DNA of 64,000 bases from Nitrospirota bacterium (GTDB lineage: Bacteria; Nitrospirota; UBA9217), in assembly GCA_029858565.1 (NCBI GenBank), contig JAOUEV010000002.1:1-64000 (forward strand), given 5' to 3'. Every line of letters starts with the position of its first letter. Position 1 is the stretch's first letter. Below the pieces are notes generated by a model, which was not told where the DNA came from, did no database searches, and saw only the letters and a program-made list of their open reading frames with translations. The position numbers and the translations under genes are program-made. Below are positions 42,540 through 50,160 of this stretch, piece by piece.

Positions 42540-42977
42540 ATGAGCGAAAATACCGAAAAAGCACTTGCCACATTTCTCGACGGTTTCTCCTGAGCACAGG
42601 CGATCCTGTCCGTGTACGGGGAGCGGTCCGGTCTGGACCGTGAAACAGCATTGCGCATTGCCGGAGCTTTCGGCGCCGGACTGGCCAGGACCGGACAGAC
42701 CTGCGGGGCAGTCACCGGTGCGCTTATGGTCATCGGGCTGCATCACGCCAAATTGAAGAAAGGCGATGACGACGGCCGCGAGCGCGCCTATGCTCTTGCC
42801 CAGGAGTTCATGGACGCGTTCAAGGCACGGAACCGGTCGCTGGTCTGCAACGAGCTTCTGGGCGTTGATGTGAGCATGGTCGAGGGAATGAAGGCGGTCC
42901 GCGAAAAGGACCTGTTCAGGACGGTCTGTCCCAAATTCGTCAGGGACGCAGGGGAAGTGCTGGAAGAGCTTGTCTGA
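42540..42977 (+). CDS. C_GCAxxG_C_C redox protein with selenocysteine
   Basis: A protein of 145 residues if UGA at 42591-42593 (codon 18) is read as Sec. The start is ATG 42540, with a GAGGG site. The context FLDGFS-U-AQAILSVYGE aligns UGA with the first conserved Cys of the C_GCAxxG_C_C family (usual form NCAQAV). The other conserved sites are present: GQTCGAVTGALM, SLVCNELLG and RTVCPKFV. A perfect hairpin with loop GGUCU follows 36 nt after UGA. Without read-through, the shorter frame from GTG 42612 would lack the first redox residue and any ribosome site. It is a predicted thiol/selenol redox protein of unknown partner. Confidence 0.9.
42591..42640 (+). promoter_or_regulatory. UGA codon and SECIS-like hairpin of the C_GCAxxG gene
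   Basis: UGA (42591-42593) is followed by CGGUCC (42624-42629), loop GGUCU (42630-42634) and GGACCG (42635-42640). The stem is perfect. The UGA-to-loop distance is 36 nt, near the upper end of the range I recall for bacterial SECIS elements. Confidence 0.8.
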
Positions 42978-42988
42978 TCGTTGCGGCC

Positions 42989-43633
42989 TTACCCCCCGTT
43001 TTTTGAAAGCCTTTCAAAATCTTTGCCCAATTCACTCCAGTCCTGTTCCTGCAGGTTCATGATCCGTTCCTTGATGCGTTTTACCGCTTTGGCAACATCC
43101 TTTTCTTTTTCCAGTTCATAGAACGAACGAACCGCGGCAAAGGCCCGGTCAGTATAGTCCGGTATCGGCACCAGCACGTCGTCACGCCGGGAATAATAGG
43201 GGTCTTCACCGGGCGCGCAGGCCGCGGCGAAGACATTATATTGCCGGCAGGCAATAGGCCTGACCGCATGGACCGAGCAGGCGCGGTCCACCAGGAAGGG
43301 GCAGGGGTCGTTCCTGCGATGGTCACTGCATCGGCGGAGCACAGTTGAGCGCGCGGCTTTGTCAAGCTTCTCGAATATATACCACCGCAGTCCGGGCAGC
43401 TCATGGGGGTAGAGCGGAATATCTGGCTGATGGCAGCAGACATCGCAGCCCGGTGAACAAGCGAGTTTTTGCTTTCGCTTTTTCTCCCGGTCCCGGACAG
43501 CCACAGCGACACCTGTGTCAATGATGGCATAGCTGTCGAGCAGGGCCGGCAGCCATGAAAGGCGCTGTTCGTCCCCGGGGAAGTGCTGCCTCCGGGAGAG
43601 GCCGGATGATGATTTGCCGGAAGGTGTTTTCAT
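42989..43633 (-). CDS. YkgJ-family cysteine cluster protein
   Basis: A protein of 214 residues with the YkgJ/FliB cysteine pattern: CSPGCDVCCHQPDIPLYPHE, CPFLVDRACSVHAVRPIACR and later QYNVFAAAC. These cysteines likely bind a metal or Fe-S cluster. A C-terminal helix (AKAVKRIKERIMNLQEQ) is predicted. ATG 43633 is preferred to 43696, which adds a non-conserved leader. It is convergent with the selenoprotein gene, 11 nt away. The function is unknown. Confidence 0.85.
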   Translation of the reverse strand: MKTPSGKSSSGLSRRQHFPGDEQRLSWLPALLDSYAIIDTGVAVAVRDREKKRKQKLACSPGCDVCCHQPDIPLYPHELPGLRWYIFEKLDKAARSTVLRRCSDHRRNDPCPFLVDRACSVHAVRPIACRQYNVFAAACAPGEDPYYSRRDDVLVPIPDYTDRAFAAVRSFYELEKEKDVAKAVKRIKERIMNLQEQDWSELGKDFERLSKNGG

Positions 43634-43855
43634 AGGACAGTGTTTGAGCTTGCTTGCTCGCTCCTGAACAATAACATGGCTGTTTGAAAAAGACAACGGG
43701 GTGAAACTTTTGATGTATGATCGGGGCAGATATGGTCAGCAGTGCAACGCCGTATTGCTCCTCCTAACCGTTGAGAGACAGAAAAACCCTTCAAAAGCTC
43801 TCAGGCCGGAGTGGGTTGCGCAGCGGTGCTATACTTAAAATAACAGGAGGCGAAT

Positions 43856-44275
43856 ATGATGGAATTGATCCTTGGTATAGGAGTAGGCGCCTTTGTCATC
43901 TATTCGGGATTCAATATCGCCTATCTCGTCAGCATGAGGAGGACGAGCGAACGATTGGGCGAGCTCGTACGGAATTCCGAGGGAAACTTGAACAGGACCC
44001 TGGAGGGGCTTGCGAGCACGCTGGAGAATCTGCGCACGATCAGCGGCAATGTCAGCGACGTGACTGAGGATGTCCGGCAGATATCGCAGACCGTCGCGAA
44101 TGTGGAGCGGGTCATGCGTGAGTCTCTTGTTCAGATGCAGGAACGCTTCGGTGACGCAGCCGAGGCGAATATTGCCGGACTGAGGGCCGGCATCACCACG
44201 GGAGTGGCAGCACTGGTAAGGAATCTCCAGGAAGAAAGGAGGGATGATCATGAAAGAGGAACTGGTAAAACGTGA
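43856..44275 (+). CDS. Membrane-anchored coiled-coil protein (DUF948-like)
   Basis: A 139-residue protein with one N-terminal helix (LILGIGVGAFVIYSGFNIAYLV) and a long helical region (LEGLASTLENLRTISGNVS, VTEDVRQISQTVANVERVM) with heptad character. The ATG has an AGGAGG site upstream. It overlaps the next gene, a YtxH protein, by 26 nt, the usual DUF948-YtxH pairing. It probably sits in the cell envelope; no enzymatic motif is present. Confidence 0.75.
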   Translation: MMELILGIGVGAFVIYSGFNIAYLVSMRRTSERLGELVRNSEGNLNRTLEGLASTLENLRTISGNVSDVTEDVRQISQTVANVERVMRESLVQMQERFGDAAEANIAGLRAGITTGVAALVRNLQEERRDDHERGTGKT

Positions 44276-44531
44276 ACGCTCGATCTGGGTCCCCTTCCTC
44301 ATCGGCAGTGCGGTAGGGGCGGGCGTGGCGCTGCTGCTTGCGCCCAAGTCCGGGAAGGAGCTCCGCAAGGATATCAAGGACATCGCGGGCTCGACCCGGG
44401 ACAGGATCTCGACGACCGTTGAAAAGGGCAGGGAAATATATGATGAGAGCCTGACCGCGGTCAAGGATGCAGTCGAAGCAGGGAAGATGGCATACATTCA
44501 GGAGCGGGAGAAACATCTGAAAGCCGCATGA
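44250..44531 (+). CDS. YtxH-domain protein
   Basis: A 93-residue protein with a glycine-rich membrane segment (VPFLIGSAVGAGVALLLAPKSGKELR) diagnostic of YtxH, then an amphipathic helix. ATG 44250 follows AGGAGGGATG; ATG 44244 is two codons earlier. It overlaps the DUF948-like gene. In firmicutes YtxH is a general stress protein; its role here is not known. Confidence 0.85.
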   Translation: MKEELVKRERSIWVPFLIGSAVGAGVALLLAPKSGKELRKDIKDIAGSTRDRISTTVEKGREIYDESLTAVKDAVEAGKMAYIQEREKHLKAA

Positions 44532-44540
44532 ATGATGCTG

Positions 44541-44573
44541 AGAGCGCGTTGGGCAGCGAGCGACGCGCTCTTT
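44541..44573 (+). terminator. Stem-loop terminator after the ytxH-like gene
   Basis: AGAGCGCGT (44541-44549) pairs with ACGCGCTCT (44563-44571), followed by only a short TTT. It is a plausible but weak rho-independent terminator. Confidence 0.5.
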
Positions 44574-44607
44574 CTGTGTCCCGGCACCGGTCAGGCACCG
44601 GGCCATC

Positions 44608-46083
44608 CTAGATCCGCAGCAGCGTTGGATCGGTGTGGGGGATGAACACGGCTCCCCGGAACTCCTTCATGAACTCCGGGTCATCATGCATGTGCTTGTA
44701 GGTGATCCGCTCGATGAGAGCGCTGGCGCGTTCGGCCAGCGACGCGTCCTCGAGCAGCATGCGGCAGCCTGCGAGGGATGTGTTGCCCAGTGCCTGCACC
44801 TGTTCAGCGGGCCAGGCGGGAACCATGCCGATCGCGGCCGCTTTTTTGACATTGATGCCGGTCCCGAGCGCGCCGGAAACGTATACCCGCGCAATATGGC
44901 CGAAGGATACGCCGACGGAGCGCGTGAGCGTCAGGAGCAGTGTGAACATGGCTGCCTTGGACCGCAGGAAGTTCTGTATCTCCCCCTGAGTGATCTTGAG
45001 CGGGCTTCCGCCGCCGCAGGACAGGGTCAAGGTCCGCTCGCCATCCGCCACGGATACCTGCTCGCCGTCCCGCAGAACGCCGGTCTGATCGATCATGCCT
45101 GCCTGGTACAATTCGTAAACAAGACTGATCATGCCCGAACCGCAGATGCCTTCCGGTTCCGCATTGTCAAAGGTACTGCAGGTGACCGCTCCTCCGGAGA
45201 TCGTCAGGTCGTAGATGATGCCCGTTGTCGCCCGTTTCCCGATCCGCGATATCCCTTCCTCCAGCGCCGGTCCGGCGGCTCCCGCGCCGACGATCATCCA
45301 GTCACTGTTCCCGATCACGATCTCGGCGTTGGTGCCTACGTCGACGAGCAGTTGTATGTCCGTTGAGCGGTCCATGTCCGCCGCGATGATGCCTGCGGTG
45401 ATGTCCCCGCCCACGTAGCTTCCGGCGTTCGGAAAAGCGTAGATAACGCCTTCCGGGCAGATCCTGATCCCGAGGTTAGAGGCGGTCCGGAAGCCCGGAT
45501 CACGCACCACCGGGGTGAATGGGGCGACCGGTATCGTGGCCACATCGAGCCCGAGGAAAAAATGGGTCATGATCGTGTTGCCCCCAACGACCAGCGCGTG
45601 TATGTCCTCGGTGTTGATCCCGGCCATGCGGCAGAGGCCGGAGACCAGTTCATTGACGCCGTTCTTCAGGACACGGTAGACCTCTTCGCCGTTCCCGGTC
45701 ATGGTGTGGTGGAGCCGGGTAAGGACATCGCTTCCAAAATCTATCTGGGGATTCTCGACGGTTCTCGCTGCCACGTCCTTTGCCGCGAGGTTGTCATAGA
45801 GAAGACCCGCGAGGTTCGTGGTGCCGATATCGAGCGCCACGGAATAGGAGCGCTCCCGGCCGATGTCGATCAGCCGCGGGACCCCGAATGCGCTGCTGAT
45901 GATGCAGGAGAACGGCCGCCCGCGCTTTATGACCGCGGCCGACTTCCGCAGGACCGCAAGGGGTATGTGCAGACCGGGGAGTCCCAGGCTTTCCCGCAGC
46001 CGCTGGTCATGGGCACGGCGGTCGGAATCCGTGGCCCGGGGAAGCGAGATCGATTGGGAATATATAAGGGGCTGCGTAGGCAT
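44608..46083 (-). CDS. ASKHA/DUF4445 protein lacking the ferredoxin domain
   Basis: A protein of 491 residues of the RACo-like family, ATP-dependent reductive activators of corrinoid proteins. The ASKHA fold is clear: VALDIGTTNLAGLLYD, VGGNTIMTHFFLG, LVDVGTNAEIVIG, GISGGAV-like TISGGAVTC and SGALGTGINV. The usual N-terminal [2Fe-2S] domain is absent; the protein starts in the linker region, and only 65 nt separate it from the upstream gene. No corrinoid methyltransferase is adjacent. It follows the radical SAM gene on the same strand, perhaps by chance. Confidence 0.85.
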   Translation of the reverse strand: MPTQPLIYSQSISLPRATDSDRRAHDQRLRESLGLPGLHIPLAVLRKSAAVIKRGRPFSCIISSAFGVPRLIDIGRERSYSVALDIGTTNLAGLLYDNLAAKDVAARTVENPQIDFGSDVLTRLHHTMTGNGEEVYRVLKNGVNELVSGLCRMAGINTEDIHALVVGGNTIMTHFFLGLDVATIPVAPFTPVVRDPGFRTASNLGIRICPEGVIYAFPNAGSYVGGDITAGIIAADMDRSTDIQLLVDVGTNAEIVIGNSDWMIVGAGAAGPALEEGISRIGKRATTGIIYDLTISGGAVTCSTFDNAEPEGICGSGMISLVYELYQAGMIDQTGVLRDGEQVSVADGERTLTLSCGGGSPLKITQGEIQNFLRSKAAMFTLLLTLTRSVGVSFGHIARVYVSGALGTGINVKKAAAIGMVPAWPAEQVQALGNTSLAGCRMLLEDASLAERASALIERITYKHMHDDPEFMKEFRGAVFIPHTDPTLLRI

Positions 46084-46148
46084 AGGTCTCTGCGGTAGTG
46101 AACAATACCATGGGCAGGTCGGAATGGCAAGGAGATGAGACGGGGACT

Positions 46149-47741
46149 CTAGTCTTTAAAGCAGAAAGGGTCCTTTTCGGAGAAAATATCAAGACCGCTG
46201 CTTTTGGCTACGGCAAGGCAGCCCCCGCAGGCGATGCGGACGTCGCATCCACTGCAGGACGAAGGTCCGAGACGGTATCTCTGTGCAGCATCGGAGTCAT
46301 AGATCTCGCCGAGTGTTCGTTCGCGGATGTTCCCGATCGGTGACGGCAGCTTCCTGCAGGCATGCACCTCGCCGTCGGCAAGAAGGGTCACGAAGTTAAA
46401 GGCCGCTCCGCAGCCGTAGCCCGTGCATCCGCCAAAGAGGTCCATTCCCCGTTCGCGCAGGAGGACATTGATCAGGTTGTCCTTTGTGCCCATGACCGGA
46501 TTGGTCTCCGCCGCGGTGAGGTACTCTTCCAGGAAGCGGCGGTACCCGTTCCGTTCCGTCATGGCCAGGTTCGCGCCTTCTCCAAAGAGCGCCAGCCGGT
46601 TGAAATGGAAGGCATCGGTCCGGTCCCGGAGCGCCTCGGCAAGCGGGAGGACCTGGTCCCGGTTCCCGCTGGTGAGCGTCAGCATGACCATGGAGGAGAC
46701 CTTGAGCTCCTTCAGGAGATCGAGAAAATCCATGATGCGGTCGAAGTGGCCTGCGCCGCGGATGCCGTCATTGTGTTCCCGCAGCCCTTCGAGGCTCACC
46801 TGGAAGAACGAAGGCATGGCGATCGACAGGATCTCCTCAAGGCGCCGGCGGGGCGCGGGATTGCCCAGTATGGCCAGTCCGAAGTTGCGGTCCGCGGCGG
46901 CCCGGTAGATCTCCAGAAAATTCGGATGGAGAAGGGGATTGCCGCCGGTGAAGGAGACCGCGCCCTGAACATTCCGTGACCTGCAGAAGGCCCGCAGATC
47001 ATCGAGCACCCGCAGCGCGTTGTCGAGCGCGAGCGGAGAGCGGTCGCTCCGGTCGTAGCAATGCTTGCAGTGGAGATCGCAGACCTGGGTGATGTGCCAC
47101 TGGAGCGTGAACGACGGCGTGGACAGGAACTCGGCGTCACCGTCCCTCCGGCTGGTGAACACCGAGGGGTCTCTCCGGAGCAGTGACTGCGGGGCCAGGA
47201 CAAAGCCCTGCCGAACGGCCCGCTCGATCGCTCCGTCAACAGCGCCGATCGGAAGGCCCCCTTCGGCGGCGACCGCCTCGGACGGGATCTCCTCAAGGAC
47301 CATCTTAAGCACCAGCAGGTCCTCGTTCGTTGCCTGCCGGGCCCGCGGTCTGCCGGAGCGGGGATCGAACCAGAGCAGCAGCCGTTCCGGGGTCTCTTCA
47401 GGAGAAGCCGCGGCGCTCTCCGGGTTGGGTTCGAGAAAGCCGGCAAGACCGGACCAGCCCAGGCTGGGAACAGCCACCGTGGGATTGGCAGTGAGCCGGT
47501 CAACGTTGACCGGGATGCTGTCCGCCCGCTCGCTCAGGAGCGCATAGGCCCGTTCAAGCCGGATGAGCTCCGCAAGGTAGTCAGGGTCGGCGCCGGAGCC
47601 GGAGTCCCTGACAGCGGACAGGAGGGCATCGGGATCAGCGCTGCCCGCGCAGCGGTTGAGGGCCTGTTTCCATCTCGCGGGGCCGATGATGCGCTGTGTG
47701 GCGGCGTAGGCGGTCGGGCCCATGTGTTTGTTCGGGGTCAT
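46149..47741 (-). CDS. sbtM: SbtM-like radical SAM maturase of the SbtA peptide
   Basis: A protein of 530 residues. An N-terminal domain of about 230 residues precedes the radical SAM core, whose cluster ligands are in QVCDLHCKHCYDRSD (CxxxCxxC), followed by VSFTGGNPLLHPNF. The C-terminal SPASM-type region has GCTGYGCGAAFNF, EVHACRKLPSPIGNI and CSGCDVRIACGGC. It immediately follows the triple-UGA peptide gene, and the two match the SbtA/SbtM thio(seleno)oxazole pair as I remember it from protein-family databases. It would modify the peptide after leader recognition. The start is ATG 47741; a frame to 47798 runs through the intergenic hairpin. Confidence 0.85.
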   Translation of the reverse strand: MTPNKHMGPTAYAATQRIIGPARWKQALNRCAGSADPDALLSAVRDSGSGADPDYLAELIRLERAYALLSERADSIPVNVDRLTANPTVAVPSLGWSGLAGFLEPNPESAAASPEETPERLLLWFDPRSGRPRARQATNEDLLVLKMVLEEIPSEAVAAEGGLPIGAVDGAIERAVRQGFVLAPQSLLRRDPSVFTSRRDGDAEFLSTPSFTLQWHITQVCDLHCKHCYDRSDRSPLALDNALRVLDDLRAFCRSRNVQGAVSFTGGNPLLHPNFLEIYRAAADRNFGLAILGNPAPRRRLEEILSIAMPSFFQVSLEGLREHNDGIRGAGHFDRIMDFLDLLKELKVSSMVMLTLTSGNRDQVLPLAEALRDRTDAFHFNRLALFGEGANLAMTERNGYRRFLEEYLTAAETNPVMGTKDNLINVLLRERGMDLFGGCTGYGCGAAFNFVTLLADGEVHACRKLPSPIGNIRERTLGEIYDSDAAQRYRLGPSSCSGCDVRIACGGCLAVAKSSGLDIFSEKDPFCFKD

Positions 47742-47759
47742 AGGGTCCTGAAAATTATA

Positions 47760-47792
47760 ATCCCGGGCAGGATATTTGTCCATGCCCGGGAT
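47760..47792 (-). terminator. Inverted repeat between sbtA and sbtM, possible attenuator
   Basis: ATCCCGGGCA (47760-47769) and TGCCCGGGAT (47783-47792) form a perfect 10-bp stem with a 13-nt loop, followed on the minus strand by TATAATTTT. It could terminate some transcripts after sbtA and lower sbtM expression relative to the peptide. Confidence 0.6.
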
Positions 47793-47842
47793 CATCAAAA
47801 GGGTGCTCTGTTACGTGTCTGGTGGTGTCTTCTGCTCGTTTG

Positions 47843-47860
47843 ATAGTGCGACCGCACTAT
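47843..47860 (-). promoter_or_regulatory. SECIS-like hairpin at the end of sbtA
   Basis: On the minus strand AUAGUGC, loop GGUC and GCACUAU form a perfect 7-bp hairpin. It overlaps the UAG stop codon (47859-47857) and starts 14 nt after the third UGA, with 21 nt from UGA to loop. The loop resembles the GGUCU of the other two SECIS-like hairpins. Confidence 0.65.
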
Positions 47861-48051
47861 TTCTTGGTGCCGCCTCAGCTGCCGCCGGGCGCCTTTTCGC
47901 CGCCTCAGCCGCTCTTGGCAGGGGCATGCTGAGCGTCACCTTTTTTACCGCCTCAACCTGAAGCGCAGCCGCCAGCCATGAGGCTGGTGCCCGCCAGGAG
48001 ACCGGCAACGCCGAGCCCCGCCAGGAACTTTTTCAGATCCTGTGCGTCCAT
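47857..48051 (-). CDS. sbtA: SbtA-like RiPP precursor with three in-frame UGA codons
   Basis: A 64-residue peptide ending at UAG if UGA is read as Sec. The start is ATG 48051 behind a perfect GGAGG site. The leader MDAQDLKKFLAGLGVAGLLAG is followed by TSLMAGGCASG. The core has U33, U49 and U59, each followed by Gly-Gly: SG-U-GG, SG-U-GG and GS-U-GG, with Cys29 as a fourth possible modification site. The regular spacing and repeated context argue against chance stops. The radical SAM maturase SbtM lies just downstream. A standard gene caller would stop at residue 32. The product and activity are unknown. Confidence 0.88.
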
Positions 48052-48118
48052 AGGACACCTCCTTTCCCCTAGGGTGCTGAATCTACCTGCCCCGATGTGC
48101 AGGATGCTCGATAGAAAA

Positions 48119-48147
48119 AGGATATCAGCATGCGCCTGCGGAGTCAA
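48119..48147 (-). promoter_or_regulatory. Sigma-70 promoter of sbtA
   Basis: Reading leftward: TTGACT (48147-48142), a 17-bp spacer and TATCCT (48124-48119). It lies 68 nt upstream of the sbtA start and is divergent from msrA. Confidence 0.6.
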
Positions 48148-48207
48148 GGAAGGTATTTCCCGACGGCCCCGCTCCCGCGGATCGCGGCGATGAGGTATAA
48201 TGAAGAC

Positions 48208-48846
48208 ATGAAAACTCTTATAACCATAGGAATGCTCGGGCTTGCGCTGGGAGGTATGACCATGGCTTTCGCTGATGACAGGACCAAGGCCGCAGGCGCT
48301 CCTGCGGTGAAGCTTGAAAAAGCGACCGTTGCGGGCGGATGCTTCTGGTGCATGGAGCCGCCGTTCGACAAGTTGAAAGGCGTGATATCGACCACCTCGG
48401 GATACACGGGTGGCAGCACAAAGGACCCGAAGTATGAGGAAGTGTCAGCGGGAATGACAGGCCATGCCGAAGCAGTGGAGATCCTGTTCGATCCCGGCCG
48501 GATAACCTACGGGGAGATCCTCGATGTGTTCTGGCGGAACATCGATCCGACGGTGAAGAACCGTCAGTTCGTGGATTCGGGAAGCCAGTACCGGACCGCC
48601 ATCTTCTATCACAATGAAGAACAGCGGCGGATCGCCGAGGACTCGAAAAAACAGCTGGCAGCATCGGAAAAATTCCAGGGGAAGACCATTGTAACGGAGA
48701 TCGTTCCCGCGGGCACTTTCTATCCTGCCGAGGAATATCACCAGGACTATTACAAAAAGAGTCCGACGCGATACAAGTTCTATCGCTTTAATTCCGGCCG
48801 CGATCTGTACCTTGACAGGATCTGGGGCAAGGACCGCGAAAAGTGA
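48208..48846 (+). CDS. msrA: Secreted peptide methionine sulfoxide reductase A
   Basis: A protein of 212 residues with an N-terminal signal peptide (ITIGMLGLALGGMTMAFA), so it acts in the periplasm or is membrane-bound. The catalytic motif is GGCFWCMEPPF with Cys45. STTSGYTGGSTKDPKYEEV, GHAEAVEILFDP and QFVDSGSQYRTAIFYH are family signatures. It reduces methionine-S-sulfoxide in proteins. ATG 48208 is chosen because it opens the signal peptide. It is divergent from sbtA across a 156-bp spacer. Confidence 0.95.
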   Translation: MKTLITIGMLGLALGGMTMAFADDRTKAAGAPAVKLEKATVAGGCFWCMEPPFDKLKGVISTTSGYTGGSTKDPKYEEVSAGMTGHAEAVEILFDPGRITYGEILDVFWRNIDPTVKNRQFVDSGSQYRTAIFYHNEEQRRIAEDSKKQLAASEKFQGKTIVTEIVPAGTFYPAEEYHQDYYKKSPTRYKFYRFNSGRDLYLDRIWGKDREK

Positions 48847-48911
48847 GTCCGGCAGGAACGGGTGGCATCGTCTTGACGAAGAGGTCCGCAGTTCACTATA
48901 CTTCTTCCATC

Positions 48912-49439
48912 ATGGGAAAACGGTTGGCGATCGTTCTTGCCCTCGTAGGGATACTGCCCGCTCTTGTTGGCGACGCTATTGCTGCGGCCGACGACCGGAG
49001 GGTGGATGACATGTTCTGCGAGGGCAGTATGAGACTCTCTCTGCTCCTGGGGGGTGGACGGGCCTTTGACCAGGATTACCGTGTATACGGTATAGGCGTT
49101 GGATATTATTTCATCGACGGGCTGGAGGCGGGCCTTGAGGCCGAGACCTGGCAGGGCGCTCACCCGGGGATCAGGCGGGTCAGTCCTCAGGCCATGTACG
49201 TATTCCCCCTCGGTTCCCAGGTACGACCGTATCTTGGCGCATTCTATCGAAGAACATTTGTCCAGGACTACAAGAACCTCAGCGACGCCGGCGGCAGGGC
49301 AGGGATTCTGTTCCCTGTGGGCAGGTCTGCGTACCTGGGAGTGGGGGGTGTATACGAACAGCACATTGCCTGCGACCGTATTGTGTATGAATCCTGTTCA
49401 GAATCCTATCCCGAACTCACTATAGCCATTATCTTTTAA
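48912..49439 (+). CDS. Small outer-membrane beta-barrel-like protein
   Basis: A 175-residue exported protein with a signal peptide (LAIVLALVGILPALVGDAIA). The mature part has alternating beta-strand patterns: RVYGIGVGYYFIDGLEAGLE, VRPYLGAFYRRTF and AYLGVGGVYEQ, ending ELTIAIIF with a C-terminal Phe as in outer-membrane barrels. A CxxxxC pair (CDRIVYESC) lies near the end. The function is unknown. ATG 48912 is chosen; a GTG frame from 48843 overlaps the msrA stop region. Confidence 0.7.
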   Translation: MGKRLAIVLALVGILPALVGDAIAAADDRRVDDMFCEGSMRLSLLLGGGRAFDQDYRVYGIGVGYYFIDGLEAGLEAETWQGAHPGIRRVSPQAMYVFPLGSQVRPYLGAFYRRTFVQDYKNLSDAGGRAGILFPVGRSAYLGVGGVYEQHIACDRIVYESCSESYPELTIAIIF

Positions 49440-49658
49440 GCAGTTCCGCTTGCCGCAGTTCAAATTATCATGATAAAACAAAGCGCTTCACGGTTTTATC
49501 CATGAGCACTCCTGCTCCAAGGCCCTGAAGGTTCAGTCCAGAACACCGGGTTGTCTCATGGGGATAAATAGTAGTAGCGTACATGCAGTTTAAAGGTGTA
49601 TAATATTAGTTCTAAGGGCTGTAACATAGTAATTTCAATGAGTTCTAAAAACAGCCTC

Positions 49659-49687
49659 TTGAGCAGTTCCAGCGGGTGCAATATTAA
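49659..49687 (+). promoter_or_regulatory. Candidate promoter of the zinc-ribbon gene
   Basis: TTGAGC (49659-49664), a 17-bp spacer and TATTAA (49682-49687), 36 nt before the ATG at 49723. I see nothing else in 49440-49658. Confidence 0.4.
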
Positions 49688-49722
49688 TCCGAAATGTTTT
49701 CATGTAGTTACAAGGAGGGCCT

Positions 49723-50121
49723 ATGCAGGAGACCTATTCGGCAGGTTCGTCAATCGTTTCCCAGTGCACAAAATGCAAGATCAGCCTCGACCATACGGTC
49801 GTTGCCATGGCCGGTGAAGTGGTCGCCAAGGTCAAATGCAGGACCTGCGGCAGTACGCATAAATTCCGTGATCCAGCAGCGGTCAAAAAGCCGCGTGTGA
49901 GCCGCAAGAAGTCAACCGAACCGCCCGCCTCAGCGCTGTGGCAGGCATGCCTTGCCCAAGCCCGGGGTAAAGAGCTGGTCTATGCCATGACCGGACGGTA
50001 CCGCGTGGGCGACATCCTCATCCACGACAAGTTCGGCAAGGGCGTGGTCCGGAAACTGGCCATGAACAAATGCCACGTGGTGTTCGAGGACAAGGAACGA
50101 CTCATGGCGTCTGCGAACTGA
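49723..50121 (+). CDS. Zinc-ribbon protein with C-terminal KOW/CarD-like segment
   Basis: A soluble 132-residue protein. The N-terminal zinc ribbon is formed by CTKCKISLDH and CRTCGSTHKF. A basic linker (KKPRVSRKKS) follows. The C-terminus, YRVGDILIHDKFGKGVVRKL, then CHVVFEDKERLM, has the GD-H-FG-G-V pattern seen in SH3-like nucleic-acid-binding tails. I recall similar proteins in delta-group bacteria but no named function. The ATG has an AAGGAGG site. A terminator lies directly downstream. Confidence 0.75.
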   Translation: MQETYSAGSSIVSQCTKCKISLDHTVVAMAGEVVAKVKCRTCGSTHKFRDPAAVKKPRVSRKKSTEPPASALWQACLAQARGKELVYAMTGRYRVGDILIHDKFGKGVVRKLAMNKCHVVFEDKERLMASAN

Positions 50122-50160
50122 TCGGGAAACGATCCCGGACATTCTCTGTTCATCCAATTT

